Shown in pieces: positions 15,738 through 23,391 of a DNA stretch of 42,007 nt. The notes beneath the pieces were generated by a model that searched no databases, was not told the origin of the DNA, and worked only from the letters and a program-made list of their open reading frames with translations. The DNA comes from Bacillota bacterium. Lineage in GTDB: Bacteria > Bacillota > Bacilli > Bacillales > Cytobacillaceae. The stretch spans positions 1 to 42,007 of the forward strand of contig JAEWDX010000042.1 of assembly GCA_023389895.1 (NCBI GenBank), given 5' to 3'. The translations under genes and the position numbers were made by a program. Numbering within the stretch: the stretch's first letter is position 1; each line of letters opens with the position of its first letter.

Positions 15738-16190
15738 ATGATTATTAGTGAAATACTCGCTTGGCTTGCAGCGATATTTACCGTTCTGTTAGCACTGAAA
15801 TACATTGCACGCAAGAGCAAAAAGCGTCAGGTAAACCGCCTTTTTAGTAAATTTCACAAGCACTTGGGGATATTGATGATTACCACTGGCCTTCTGCATG
15901 GTGTTTTGGCTGGCAACCAGAAAACTACTAACCTTTTTGATATGCAATTTATGGCTAAACTCTTTACTCTTAATTTGGGTACTGTCTGCCTCTTTGTCGC
16001 CTTGCTTCTGGCGCTTACCTATATGTTTCGTAAAAAGTTAAAGAAGCGCTGGATGTTTTTACACCGGGTGTTGACGGTAATCCTTCTAGTCCTTTTAGTA
16101 CTCCATGTGCATGAGGAGATTGAGCGTCAACATCAAAATAGGGAGGTCAACTTTCCTGAAATGACAGAACAATCATTGAGCCGATTCTAG
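15738..16190 (+). CDS. Four-helix membrane protein, possible heme b binding (ferric reductase-like)
   Basis: The 150-residue protein has four predicted membrane segments (about residues 3-22, 43-62, 74-96 and 108-128). Histidines occur at helix ends that could face each other: FHKHLGILMITTGLLHGVL in helix 2 and FLHRVLTVILLVLLVLHVHE in helix 4, a pattern like heme-ligating helices of ferric reductase or cytochrome b-type proteins. The C-terminal 25 residues are polar. It starts four bases after the reductase-like gene and thus probably formed an electron-transfer pair with the intact flavoprotein. The heme assignment is inference. Confidence 0.6.
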   Translation: MIISEILAWLAAIFTVLLALKYIARKSKKRQVNRLFSKFHKHLGILMITTGLLHGVLAGNQKTTNLFDMQFMAKLFTLNLGTVCLFVALLLALTYMFRKKLKKRWMFLHRVLTVILLVLLVLHVHEEIERQHQNREVNFPEMTEQSLSRF

Positions 16191-16347
16191 GATGTTTCCT
16201 TGATTGATAGCACTGATGAACTGATTTATTTATAGAAAATCAATTATATTTGTGAATGATTGCACTTAAACAAACGGGTACTTTAGTGGATTGAGGAGAT
16301 TTAAAATAATCAATCTTTTTTATGAAAATAGTTCTTAAAAATAAAAG

Positions 16348-16395
16348 AAAGCTATCGTTTTGATCAATCTTTATTCAAAACGATGGCTTTTTATT
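16348..16395 (+). terminator. Strong rho-independent terminator
   Basis: AAAGCTATCGTTTTGA (16348-16363) pairs with TCAAAACGATGGCTTT (16375-16390) and is followed by TTTATTT. It ends the plus-strand Crp/reductase/membrane gene group. Confidence 0.85.
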
Positions 16396-16472
16396 TGCAG
16401 TAAAATCAAGGATTTAGAGTGATTTTTAATCAAACTTTATTCTAAAGCTACATCTACTACTATCCTCCACAT

Positions 16473-16607
16473 ACAAAAACAAAAAAAGTGTCCACAAGCG
16501 GTATCAAGCACCACTGATGGACAAAAACAAAAAAAGTGTCGCAAATGGTGTCAGGCACCACCGAAAGACAAAAGGATGCGATCTGTCCATTGATGGTGCC
16601 TGACACC
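16473..16607. repeat. GGTGTCAGGCACC repeats, right cluster
   Basis: Two units in direct order, each acaaaaacaaaaaaagtgtc followed by a palindrome (GGTATCAAGCACC at 16500-16512, GGTGTCAGGCACC at 16547-16559), about 47 bases apart. A third, inverted copy GGTGCCTGACACC lies at 16595-16607, six bases before the ctpB stop codon. The second and third copies can also pair with each other as a long hairpin. Confidence 0.8.
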
Positions 16608-16611
16608 GGAT

Positions 16612-18051
16612 TTAGCGGGAGAGGATGCGGATGGCGGTTTGAAGCTGACTGTCATTCTTTTCTTTTTTTAATTCATCCAGTACAGCTTGTTCAAGTGCTG
16701 CGGCTGTTTTCTGATCGATGATCCCAGTTGCCTTCAGAGCATTTTCCCTTTGAAAAACCATAACCGCGTTCATCGTCGCGTCACTGAAATAACCATCCTT
16801 CCGCCCTGGTGGATAACCAAGCACCGCTAAAATTTCTTGGGCGCTTTTTACTTGCTCATTATTCATATCCTTCTCTAAATCTTTTGCGATTTGCAATGGA
16901 TGGGTCTGAAAGATCTGTGCCTGCTTTACCTCAATTGTTGGTTCAATTCCTTTTTTATGAATCCAATTTCCATTTGGCGTCAGCCATTTATACAAGGTCA
17001 ATTTAATATTACTGCCATCTCCCATCGGTACTGGCTGCTGAACAGTTCCCTTCCCATACGTTGTTTCACCAATAATCATATACCCATCAACTTCTTTTAA
17101 TGCACCTGCCAAAATTTCCGAAGCGGATGCACTTCCTTTATCAACAAGGACAGCAATCGGATAATCCTTTGGCTTTGTTAAGCTCGAAAAATAGCGTCTT
17201 TTCTCTCCATTCCTTTTCTCAATTTGGACATATGGCTTCTCATTTGTCACAAATTCCTTTAAAATCTCCTGAACCGACTCTAAAAATCCACCTGGATTTC
17301 CCCTTACATCAATAATTAAACCAGCAATCTTCTTTCTTTCTAATCCCTTCAATTGCTCCTTAAATTCTGCGGCCGTATTTTCGGCAAAGGTGCTAATTTC
17401 TAAATAACCAATGTTTTTTCCATTCTGTTCCTTTATATCTGAATGAACGGTAATTTGTGGAATCTCTTCACGTTTTACTTCGATTTTAAGAGGGGCGATT
17501 AAGCCTTGACGGGCGATTTCTAATTCAACCTTTGTCCCTTTCTTCCCTTTAATTTTCAAGGTTGCCTCAAATAAATCTAATCCTGCAATACTTTCCCCGT
17601 CAATTTTCATAATTTGATCACGCGGCTTTAACCCAGCCTTTTCAGCTGGAGAATTCTTAAATGGTGAAATAATCGTCAGCTTTCCATCCTCCATACTAAC
17701 CTCTGCCCCAATTCCTTCAAAGGAGGGCTCAAGCGATTCATTAAATTTCTTAACCGTTTCCTTATCCATATAAATAGAATTCGGATCGGCAAGCGTCGCA
17801 AGCATTCCTTGAATAGCTCCTTCAATTAGCTGATCCTCCTCCACCTTTTCAACATAGCTATTTAAAATTAAAGAATAAGCCTGCTGCACCTTCTCCATCT
17901 TCTCTTTACTAATTGGCTCCAGATCGATAGGAATCTCATGATGAAGGGAATCCTCCTTATCACGTTCAAGCCAATTCAGTCCAAGAAATGTGCCTCCAGC
18001 ACCAAGTAATAGGGAACCAACCATACAAAGAGCAATCCATCTCTTCTTCAC
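16612..18051 (-). CDS. ctpB: S41 carboxy-terminal processing protease CtpB
   Basis: The 479-residue protein has an N-terminal membrane anchor (WIALCMVGSLLLGAGG), a PDZ domain around residues 90-180 (EGIGAEVSMEDGKLTIISPF and so on), the S41 protease core with nucleophile serine in DKGSASASEILAGAL and the lysine in TTYGKGTVQQP, and a C-terminal peptidoglycan-binding domain (LGYPPGRKDGYFSDATMNAV). In B. subtilis CtpB is secreted into the space around the forespore and cleaves SpoIVFA to trigger SigK activation. Length and order match. The start is GTG 18051 behind GGGAGG. The ftsX gene lies upstream on the same strand, separated by a terminator. Confidence 0.95.
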   Translation of the reverse strand: MKKRWIALCMVGSLLLGAGGTFLGLNWLERDKEDSLHHEIPIDLEPISKEKMEKVQQAYSLILNSYVEKVEEDQLIEGAIQGMLATLADPNSIYMDKETVKKFNESLEPSFEGIGAEVSMEDGKLTIISPFKNSPAEKAGLKPRDQIMKIDGESIAGLDLFEATLKIKGKKGTKVELEIARQGLIAPLKIEVKREEIPQITVHSDIKEQNGKNIGYLEISTFAENTAAEFKEQLKGLERKKIAGLIIDVRGNPGGFLESVQEILKEFVTNEKPYVQIEKRNGEKRRYFSSLTKPKDYPIAVLVDKGSASASEILAGALKEVDGYMIIGETTYGKGTVQQPVPMGDGSNIKLTLYKWLTPNGNWIHKKGIEPTIEVKQAQIFQTHPLQIAKDLEKDMNNEQVKSAQEILAVLGYPPGRKDGYFSDATMNAVMVFQRENALKATGIIDQKTAAALEQAVLDELKKEKNDSQLQTAIRILSR

Positions 18052-18169
18052 ACCTATCTTCCTCCCACAGATAAAATGGTTCTATTTCCATTGTTCGAGA
18101 TTCATCCCCCTTTTTCCTTTAGCAAGCTCAAGCTACCATCACTTTCCTTAAATTTTCTTATACTAGATA

Positions 18170-18215
18170 AGCGGAAGCGCCTTGTTTAGCGCTGAAGCTA
18201 GACAGTTCTCTAACT
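18170..18215. repeat. Dispersed intergenic repeat (AAGCGGAAGCGCC type)
   Basis: The stretch GATAAGCGGAAGCGCCTTG followed by TTTAGCGCTGAAGCTAGACAG resembles a short repeat that I recall from many Bacillaceae intergenic regions. It contains the complementary parts AAGCGGAAGCGCC and AGCGCTGAAGCT. Only one copy is present in this window, so the repeat status rests on memory of other genomes. Confidence 0.45.
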
Positions 18216-18233
18216 TCAGAAAGTTATATTCCT

Positions 18234-18265
18234 AAAAAAAACACCCCACAAAGGAAGTGGGATGT
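18234..18265 (-). terminator. Terminator of ftsE-ftsX
   Basis: On the minus strand ACATCCCAC and GTGGGGTGT pair (18241-18265) and run into seven to eight T residues (18234-18240). It lies 58 bases after the ftsX stop. Confidence 0.85.
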
Positions 18266-18322
18266 CTTTGCTATTAAAATATATGAACGACATGGACGAG
18301 TTATGAAAAAGAAATATCCAGC

Positions 18323-19216
18323 TTACACCTTTAAGAATTTTCTCACCGACATTAAACTACCCCATACTCCAATCAAAGCGCCAATTAAAATCAGCAAGCC
18401 TGATAGCTGATAAACGAATGGACTAAAATGAAGTAATTCAATATCCATTCCTTCTAGCTTCACTGTTAAAAACTCAAACGCATATTTATAAGCAACAGCA
18501 ATTAAAGCGATTGGGAAAATAGCTCCGAGCGCTCCTAACCAAAATCCTTCAAGGAAAAATGGCCATCTAATAAAGGAGTTTGTTGCCCCCACTAAGCGCA
18601 TAATTTCAATTTCTCTTCTTCTTGCCGTGATCGTAATTTTAATCGTGTTAGAAATTAAAAACATTGCTGTAAATAACAGCCCAATAATAAGGACAAGTCC
18701 AACATTTCGGCTTAACTTAATAAAGGAGAATAGCTTTTCAATCTTCCCTTGTCCATATTTCACCTTCGAGGCAAAATCCATTTTTTCAATCTTCTTCGCA
18801 ACCTGCATCGTATCTTTTGGATCCTTCGTCTTAACAACTAAAACATCATTTAACGGATTATCCTGCTCAAATAACCGATAGGCTTCTCCATCTTCTCCAA
18901 AGCTTTTTATCATACTGTCAAGCTCATCTTCTTTTGAAGAAAAACGAACTGATTTTACTTCAGAAATTTTTTCAATTTTTTGCCGTAGTAAAGTCTGCTC
19001 TTCCTTATTTGCCGTCAAATCAATATGAACGCGAATTTCAACTTGTTCCTCAAGATCAATAGCAACTTTATTTAGATTCATCATAATGACGAAAAAAACA
19101 CCAACTAAAATAAGTGTTACCGTTACAGCACTTACAGATGCAAATGTCATCCAGCCATTTCGTGCTAAGCTTTTGAAACTTTCTCGAAAATGACGAAGTA
19201 ATGTTCTAGCTTTCAT
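18323..19216 (-). CDS. ftsX: FtsX, permease-like regulator of cell-wall hydrolysis
   Basis: The 297-residue protein begins MKARTLLRHFRESFKSLARNGWM, an N-terminal amphipathic region followed by one membrane helix, a large extracellular loop (about residues 50-165, with DLTANKEEQ and SKVKYGQG), and three more helices with the ARRREIEIMRLVGAT cytoplasmic loop of MacB/FtsX-type permeases. With FtsE it forms an ABC-type complex that, in B. subtilis, activates the endopeptidase CwlO and affects sporulation entry. I chose ATG 19216, which overlaps the ftsE end by 11 bases; the frame extends to 19276 but without family similarity. Confidence 0.95.
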   Translation of the reverse strand: MKARTLLRHFRESFKSLARNGWMTFASVSAVTVTLILVGVFFVIMMNLNKVAIDLEEQVEIRVHIDLTANKEEQTLLRQKIEKISEVKSVRFSSKEDELDSMIKSFGEDGEAYRLFEQDNPLNDVLVVKTKDPKDTMQVAKKIEKMDFASKVKYGQGKIEKLFSFIKLSRNVGLVLIIGLLFTAMFLISNTIKITITARRREIEIMRLVGATNSFIRWPFFLEGFWLGALGAIFPIALIAVAYKYAFEFLTVKLEGMDIELLHFSPFVYQLSGLLILIGALIGVWGSLMSVRKFLKV

Positions 19217-19892
19217 AGCCGTAATCACCCCGCAGTTCGTCACGAGCAATTTTTCCAGACTCGATTGCAATAACACGATGTTTAATCGTATTGACGATTT
19301 CCTTATTATGTGTAGCCATCACGACAGTCGTTCCCCTTGTGTTGATTTCATCAAAGATGTTCATAATTTCCCATGATGTATCAGGATCTAAATTCCCTGT
19401 TGGCTCATCTGCAATGACAACCTTAGGAGAGTTCACGATCGAACGAGCAATCGAAACACGCTGCTGCTCTCCTCCAGACAATTCCGTTGGCAGCATTCGT
19501 GCTTTATGCTTTAAATTGACAAGATCTAATGTTTCCATCACACGTTTTTTAATATATTTCGGCTGTTCTTCTGTCACTTCAAGAGCAAAAGCAACATTTT
19601 CATAGACAGTTAAAGTAGGAAGCAATTTAAAATCTTGAAAGACAACACCAATATTTCTGCGCAGAAGCGGAACTTTACTAGATTTCAATTTTCCTAGATT
19701 GACACCATTAATCATAATGGTTCCACTCGTTGGTTTTTCCTCTCGATACATCATTTTTATAAAAGTGGATTTTCCCGCACCACTTGGTCCAACAACATAA
19801 ACAAATTCTCCAGCTTTAATATGAACATCGATCCCATTTGCAGCAATTACCCCATTGGGATATTTCTTATATACTTCTTGCATTTCGATCAT
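19206..19892 (-). CDS. ftsE: FtsE, ATPase of the FtsEX complex
   Basis: The 228-residue ATPase has Walker A GPSGAGKST, signature LSGGEQQRVSIARS, Walker B VVIADEPTGNLDP and the switch region VVMATHN. It is as long as B. subtilis FtsE when started at ATG 19892, which follows CAGGTGA at a good distance; the frame begins at an upstream GTG (19901). It acts on the cytoplasmic face with FtsX, whose start overlaps its stop. Confidence 0.96.
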   Translation of the reverse strand: MIEMQEVYKKYPNGVIAANGIDVHIKAGEFVYVVGPSGAGKSTFIKMMYREEKPTSGTIMINGVNLGKLKSSKVPLLRRNIGVVFQDFKLLPTLTVYENVAFALEVTEEQPKYIKKRVMETLDLVNLKHKARMLPTELSGGEQQRVSIARSIVNSPKVVIADEPTGNLDPDTSWEIMNIFDEINTRGTTVVMATHNKEIVNTIKHRVIAIESGKIARDELRGDYGYES

Positions 19893-20278
19893 GAGTATCA
19901 CCTGATATCTATTGTATAAGAGTATTTTTTAATATATTTTCCATTGTCTATTAGGTCACGGATTATTATGAGGATAAAATAGGGAATTCTACTTTTTTCG
20001 ACAAAAATCAACTTTCTCCATTACACATAGATAATTATAACATCATCTTTAAACAATTACCTTGAAATAATATTACAGTTTCTTTTCAATACGGGCAGTA
20101 AGTCCTATTTCTTCTGTTGGATAATATTTCATTTGCTTTAAGGATATTAGCATGGAGGGGATATGACGAAGTGAAACAGAGGATGAAACGCAAAAAAATA
20201 CAAAAGGATGAAACCATTGTGATCTCATCCTTGAATGAACTTTCATTTCTATGTAGCAAATAAGTTCATTAATTTCGA
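19893..20278. other. Gene-free stretch between ftsE and cccB
   Basis: This 386-base stretch is AT-rich. It holds the upstream region of ftsE on the left, and on the right the cccB terminator (20185-20232). I see no ORF with a ribosome binding site and no further repeats. Confidence 0.6.
20185..20232 (-). terminator. Terminator of cccB
   Basis: On the minus strand AAGGATGA and TCATCCTT pair (20204-20232) and lead into TTGTATTTTTTTGC. It lies 47 bases after the cccB stop. Confidence 0.75.
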
Positions 20279-20632
20279 TTACTTTTTAGAAGCTAACCAT
20301 TCAGCAACAACTGATGCTTCGTCCCCTTTAAGAAGACCAGCAGGCATAGCACCTTGACCGTTGGCAATAATGTTCTCAATTTCTTCTTTTGTGAGTTTTG
20401 TTCCTTCTTTATCAAGAGCAGGTCCTACGCCACCTTGTAGCTCTCCACCATGGCAACTAGAACACTTTTGATCAAAAAACTTTTGAGCGTCACCGGCATT
20501 AGCTGTGGTTTCTCCTGTTGTTGTTTCACCACCTGTTGTACCGTTATTCTCTTCCTTTTTCGCTGTTCCGCCACCACAGGCAGCAAGCACAAGCGTAGTA
20601 CCCATTAAAAATGCAAGAAGCTTCTTCTTCAC
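20279..20632 (-). CDS. cccB: Cytochrome c-551, membrane-anchored lipoprotein
   Basis: The 117-residue protein has a lipoprotein signal with lipobox LAAC, a Gly/Thr/Glu-rich linker (residues about 22-47) and one cytochrome c domain with the heme site CSSCH (KCSSCHGGELQGG) and a distal methionine in GQGAMPAGLL. It carries electrons on the outer face of the membrane to the terminal oxidase. It sits between ftsE and yvjA as in B. subtilis. The start follows AGGAGGTT. Confidence 0.95.
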   Translation of the reverse strand: MKKKLLAFLMGTTLVLAACGGGTAKKEENNGTTGGETTTGETTANAGDAQKFFDQKCSSCHGGELQGGVGPALDKEGTKLTKEEIENIIANGQGAMPAGLLKGDEASVVAEWLASKK

Positions 20633-20686
20633 TGTATAACCTCCTAAATTGGAAAAAATACATACTACATCTATATTATACCAATA

Positions 20687-21553
20687 TTAAACCCTTTTGA
20701 AACCCTCACCTAGTACCTCAGAGGCATCTGTTACGATAACAAATGCCGTAGGATCAATGCTTTTTACTAATTGTGTCAATTTAGTGAACTCGTTCTGTTC
20801 TACGACACACATGAGAATCGGGCGTTCAAAATCAGTATAACCACCATAGGCTGTTAGTTTTGTCACCCCACGGTCGATTCTATGCAAGATTCCTTCGCGA
20901 ATTTCATTTTGTTTTTCCGTAATAATAAAAGTAAGCTTTGAACGTCCGAAGCCAACTTGCACAAGATCAATTGTTTTACTAGTCACATACAGACCAATTA
21001 AAGCATATAAGCCACGTTCAATATCAAATACAATTGCTGCTGAAAGGACAATTAAACCATCAATAAGAGCAACACAAGTTCCTAAAGTAAGCCCTGTGTA
21101 TTTATTAATAATTTGTGCTGCTAAATCTGTTCCACCTGTTGATGCCTTCCCACGAAAAACAATCCCAATTCCTAAGCCGATCCCAATTCCTCCAAATAAT
21201 GCTGCCAGCAGTGGTTCATGCGTCCAAGCATCAAGCCCTTTTGTTAAAAAAACAATAAACGGCAAAAAAATAGTCCCAACAAGTGTCTTTGCACCAAATT
21301 GCTTTCCTAATAAAATAACACCCGCTATAAAAAGAGGAATATTTAAAGCCCACTGCACATATGCTGGCTCCCACCCGATAATAGTATATAAAATTGTACT
21401 AATTCCACTAACTCCACCAGATGCGATTTTATTCGGCAGTAAAAACACATTAAAGGTAATTCCAACAATTCCAGCCCCGATAAGAACGTAAAAATATTCC
21501 TGAAGCAATTGAAATTTTGCATACTGTATCGAACCTATTTTTATTTTCTCCAT
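20687..21553 (-). CDS. yvjA: YitT-family membrane protein (YvjA)
   Basis: The 288-residue protein has five to six membrane helices containing FNVFLLPNKIASGGVSGIST and FRGKASTGGTDLAAQI, characteristic of the YitT family, and a C-terminal cytosolic DUF2179 domain (KLTFIITEKQNEIREGI to EVLGEGF). The family's transport substrate is not established. Position between cccB and prfB matches B. subtilis yvjA. ATG 21553 follows AAGGAG. Confidence 0.92.
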   Translation of the reverse strand: MEKIKIGSIQYAKFQLLQEYFYVLIGAGIVGITFNVFLLPNKIASGGVSGISTILYTIIGWEPAYVQWALNIPLFIAGVILLGKQFGAKTLVGTIFLPFIVFLTKGLDAWTHEPLLAALFGGIGIGLGIGIVFRGKASTGGTDLAAQIINKYTGLTLGTCVALIDGLIVLSAAIVFDIERGLYALIGLYVTSKTIDLVQVGFGRSKLTFIITEKQNEIREGILHRIDRGVTKLTAYGGYTDFERPILMCVVEQNEFTKLTQLVKSIDPTAFVIVTDASEVLGEGFKRV

Positions 21554-22098
21554 AAAAATCTCCTTAATTTCTGAAGTTTCCGACGTGAGTATAGCATGCA
21601 GGCTATGTTGTGTAAATGCCGTTGGACTGCTGTGTTAAAGGGTAAAAATAGTTCCTTCATAAAATTCCCATTTCGTCTCCAATTTTATGATACAATGTCG
21701 AAAAGAAGAGCAAATCCTAACCGAAATATTAGAACAAGTGAAAAGTACATATTGAATCAAAATTAGATCAACTTAAGAAACTTTTCTCGTTATTACCAAT
21801 GAGTTAAAAAGTAATAAAATGGATATATTTTTCCTTAGTGAAAAAAGTGGAGTCCACGATATGGAAATTAGTCAACTTAAGAAAAGAGCCTGCATGTAGT
21901 ATTACCTCGATATCTCACAATCGGCAATCGCCAAATTTATCATAATGTAAAAAGCCTTTGCCAACTCAAATGATTGGCAAAGGCTTTTTATTAAATTACA
22001 TTTACTTTAAATATCGTATCGTTTAAAGCTTCTTGCGCTAACTTTTCTTAAAGCTACTATATTTACTCTCTTGGCAGCATTCCAGGTTAGCCTATCGA
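21554..22098. other. Gene-poor stretch between yvjA and prfB
   Basis: These 545 bases carry the prfB terminator (21949-21989) and otherwise only small fragments. The 13-mer TCAACTTAAGAAA occurs twice (about 21769-21781 and 21868-21880), each time in a context that could encode a short helical peptide (SKLDQLKKLF and EISQLKKRA). I cannot support a gene here; a degraded small ORF is possible. Confidence 0.4.
21949..21989. terminator. Bidirectional terminator after prfB
   Basis: AAAAAGCCTTTGCCAA and TTGGCAAAGGCTTTTT form a perfect 16-bp stem with a nine-base loop and A/T runs on both sides. It lies about 110 bases after the prfB stop. Confidence 0.88.
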
Positions 22099-23200
22099 TT
22101 AGCTTAACCGTGAACGCAAGTATGCGTCAATAAATGGATCGATCTCTCCATCCATTACAGATCCAATATTACCTATTTCCGTGTTTGTGCGATGATCTTT
22201 TACCATCGAATAAGGATGGAAAACATAAGAGCGAATCTGACTTCCCCAACCAATTTCCTTTTGTTCACCGCGAATATCAGCTAATCGCTGCTCCTGCTCT
22301 TCAATTCTTCGCTGATAGAGTTTCCCCTTCAGCATTTTCATCGCATGCTCACGGTTTTTAATTTGTGACCGTTCAGATTGACATGTAACGACAACCCCAG
22401 TTGGGATATGGGTAATCCTTACGGCTGAGTCTGTCGTATTAACGTGCTGACCACCAGCTCCACTTGAACGATACGTATCTATCTTCAAATCCTCACTGCG
22501 AATCTCAATATCGATATCATCGCTAAGCTCAGGCATAACATCACATGAAACGAAGGAAGTATGACGACGACCAGAAGAATCGAATGGAGAAATCCTTACA
22601 AGACGGTGGACGCCTTTTTCCGCCTTTAAATAACCATACGCATTATGCCCTTTAATTCCAAGTGTCACACTCTTAATCCCAGCCTCATCGCCTGGTAAAT
22701 AATCGAGCGTTTCCACTTTAAATCCTTTTTTCTCTGCCCAGCGAGTGTACATTCTTAGAAGCAAGGAACCCCAATCCTGTGATTCCGTTCCTCCTGCTCC
22801 TGGATGAAGCTCTAAGATAGCATTATTTTTATCAAATGGCTCACTAAGAAGAAGCTCGAGTTCAAACTCATTCAGACGTTTTGCCATTTCTTGCAATTCC
22901 GTTGCTAGCTCAGCTTGCAATTCCTCGTCTTCTTCCTCTTTCACAAGCTCATATGTTAACTCAAGATTTTCATATGTTTCATTTAAATCATATAGCTCAT
23001 TCACTTGATCCTTTAAGCCGTTCAACTCTCCGATCACAACCTGTGCCTTCTGCTGGTCATCCCAAAATCCAGGCTGAAGCATCCTATCATCAAGCTCGGC
23101 AATTCGTGCCTCTTTGTTTTCTAAGTCAAAGAGACCCCCTAAAATCCGCCAATCGCTTAGCGGTCTTTTCTAATTCATTTCGAATATCTGCTAATTCCAT
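22099..23200 (-). CDS. prfB: Peptide chain release factor 2, with programmed +1 frameshift
   Basis: RF2 recognises UAA and UGA and releases the peptide. The gene is in two frames: 24 codons from ATG 23200 (GAGGTG five bases upstream), then an in-frame TGA at 23126-23128, after which the next frame continues DLENKEARIAELDDRMLQPG to the stop at 22099. Skipping one base gives 366 residues, the length of B. subtilis RF2. The tripeptide SPF (RISPFDSSGRR) for stop codon recognition and GGQ (SSGAGGQHVNTTDSAV) for hydrolysis are intact. The frameshift is autoregulatory: scarce RF2 lets ribosomes slip. secA lies upstream on the same strand. Confidence 0.97.
23125..23140 (-). promoter_or_regulatory. 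prfB frameshift site
   Basis: AGGGGGTCTCTTTGAC: an internal Shine-Dalgarno-like AGGGGG three bases before CTT TGA C, the classic +1 slip site. The ribosome moves from CTT to TTT and reads GAC next. Confidence 0.96.
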
Positions 23201-23391
23201 TTCATCACCTCAAGAAAAATTTACTACAAATCAAGATATCTTATTATACTGCATCAAAATATGAAAATCATAGATAAAGTGAAACGGTTAATTTCCTAAC
23301 TAGAAAAAGAAAACTGGCGAAGCTCATCTATATTGCTTGCCAGCAACTCTATTCATCAAATGTACAAAATATGTTTGCCCAACATTTTCAC

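Noticed and set aside
21700..21900. Spo0E-like small phosphatase gene
   Set aside because: Short fragments such as EISQLKKRA looked suggestive, but the frames are interrupted and the SQELD-type motif is absent.
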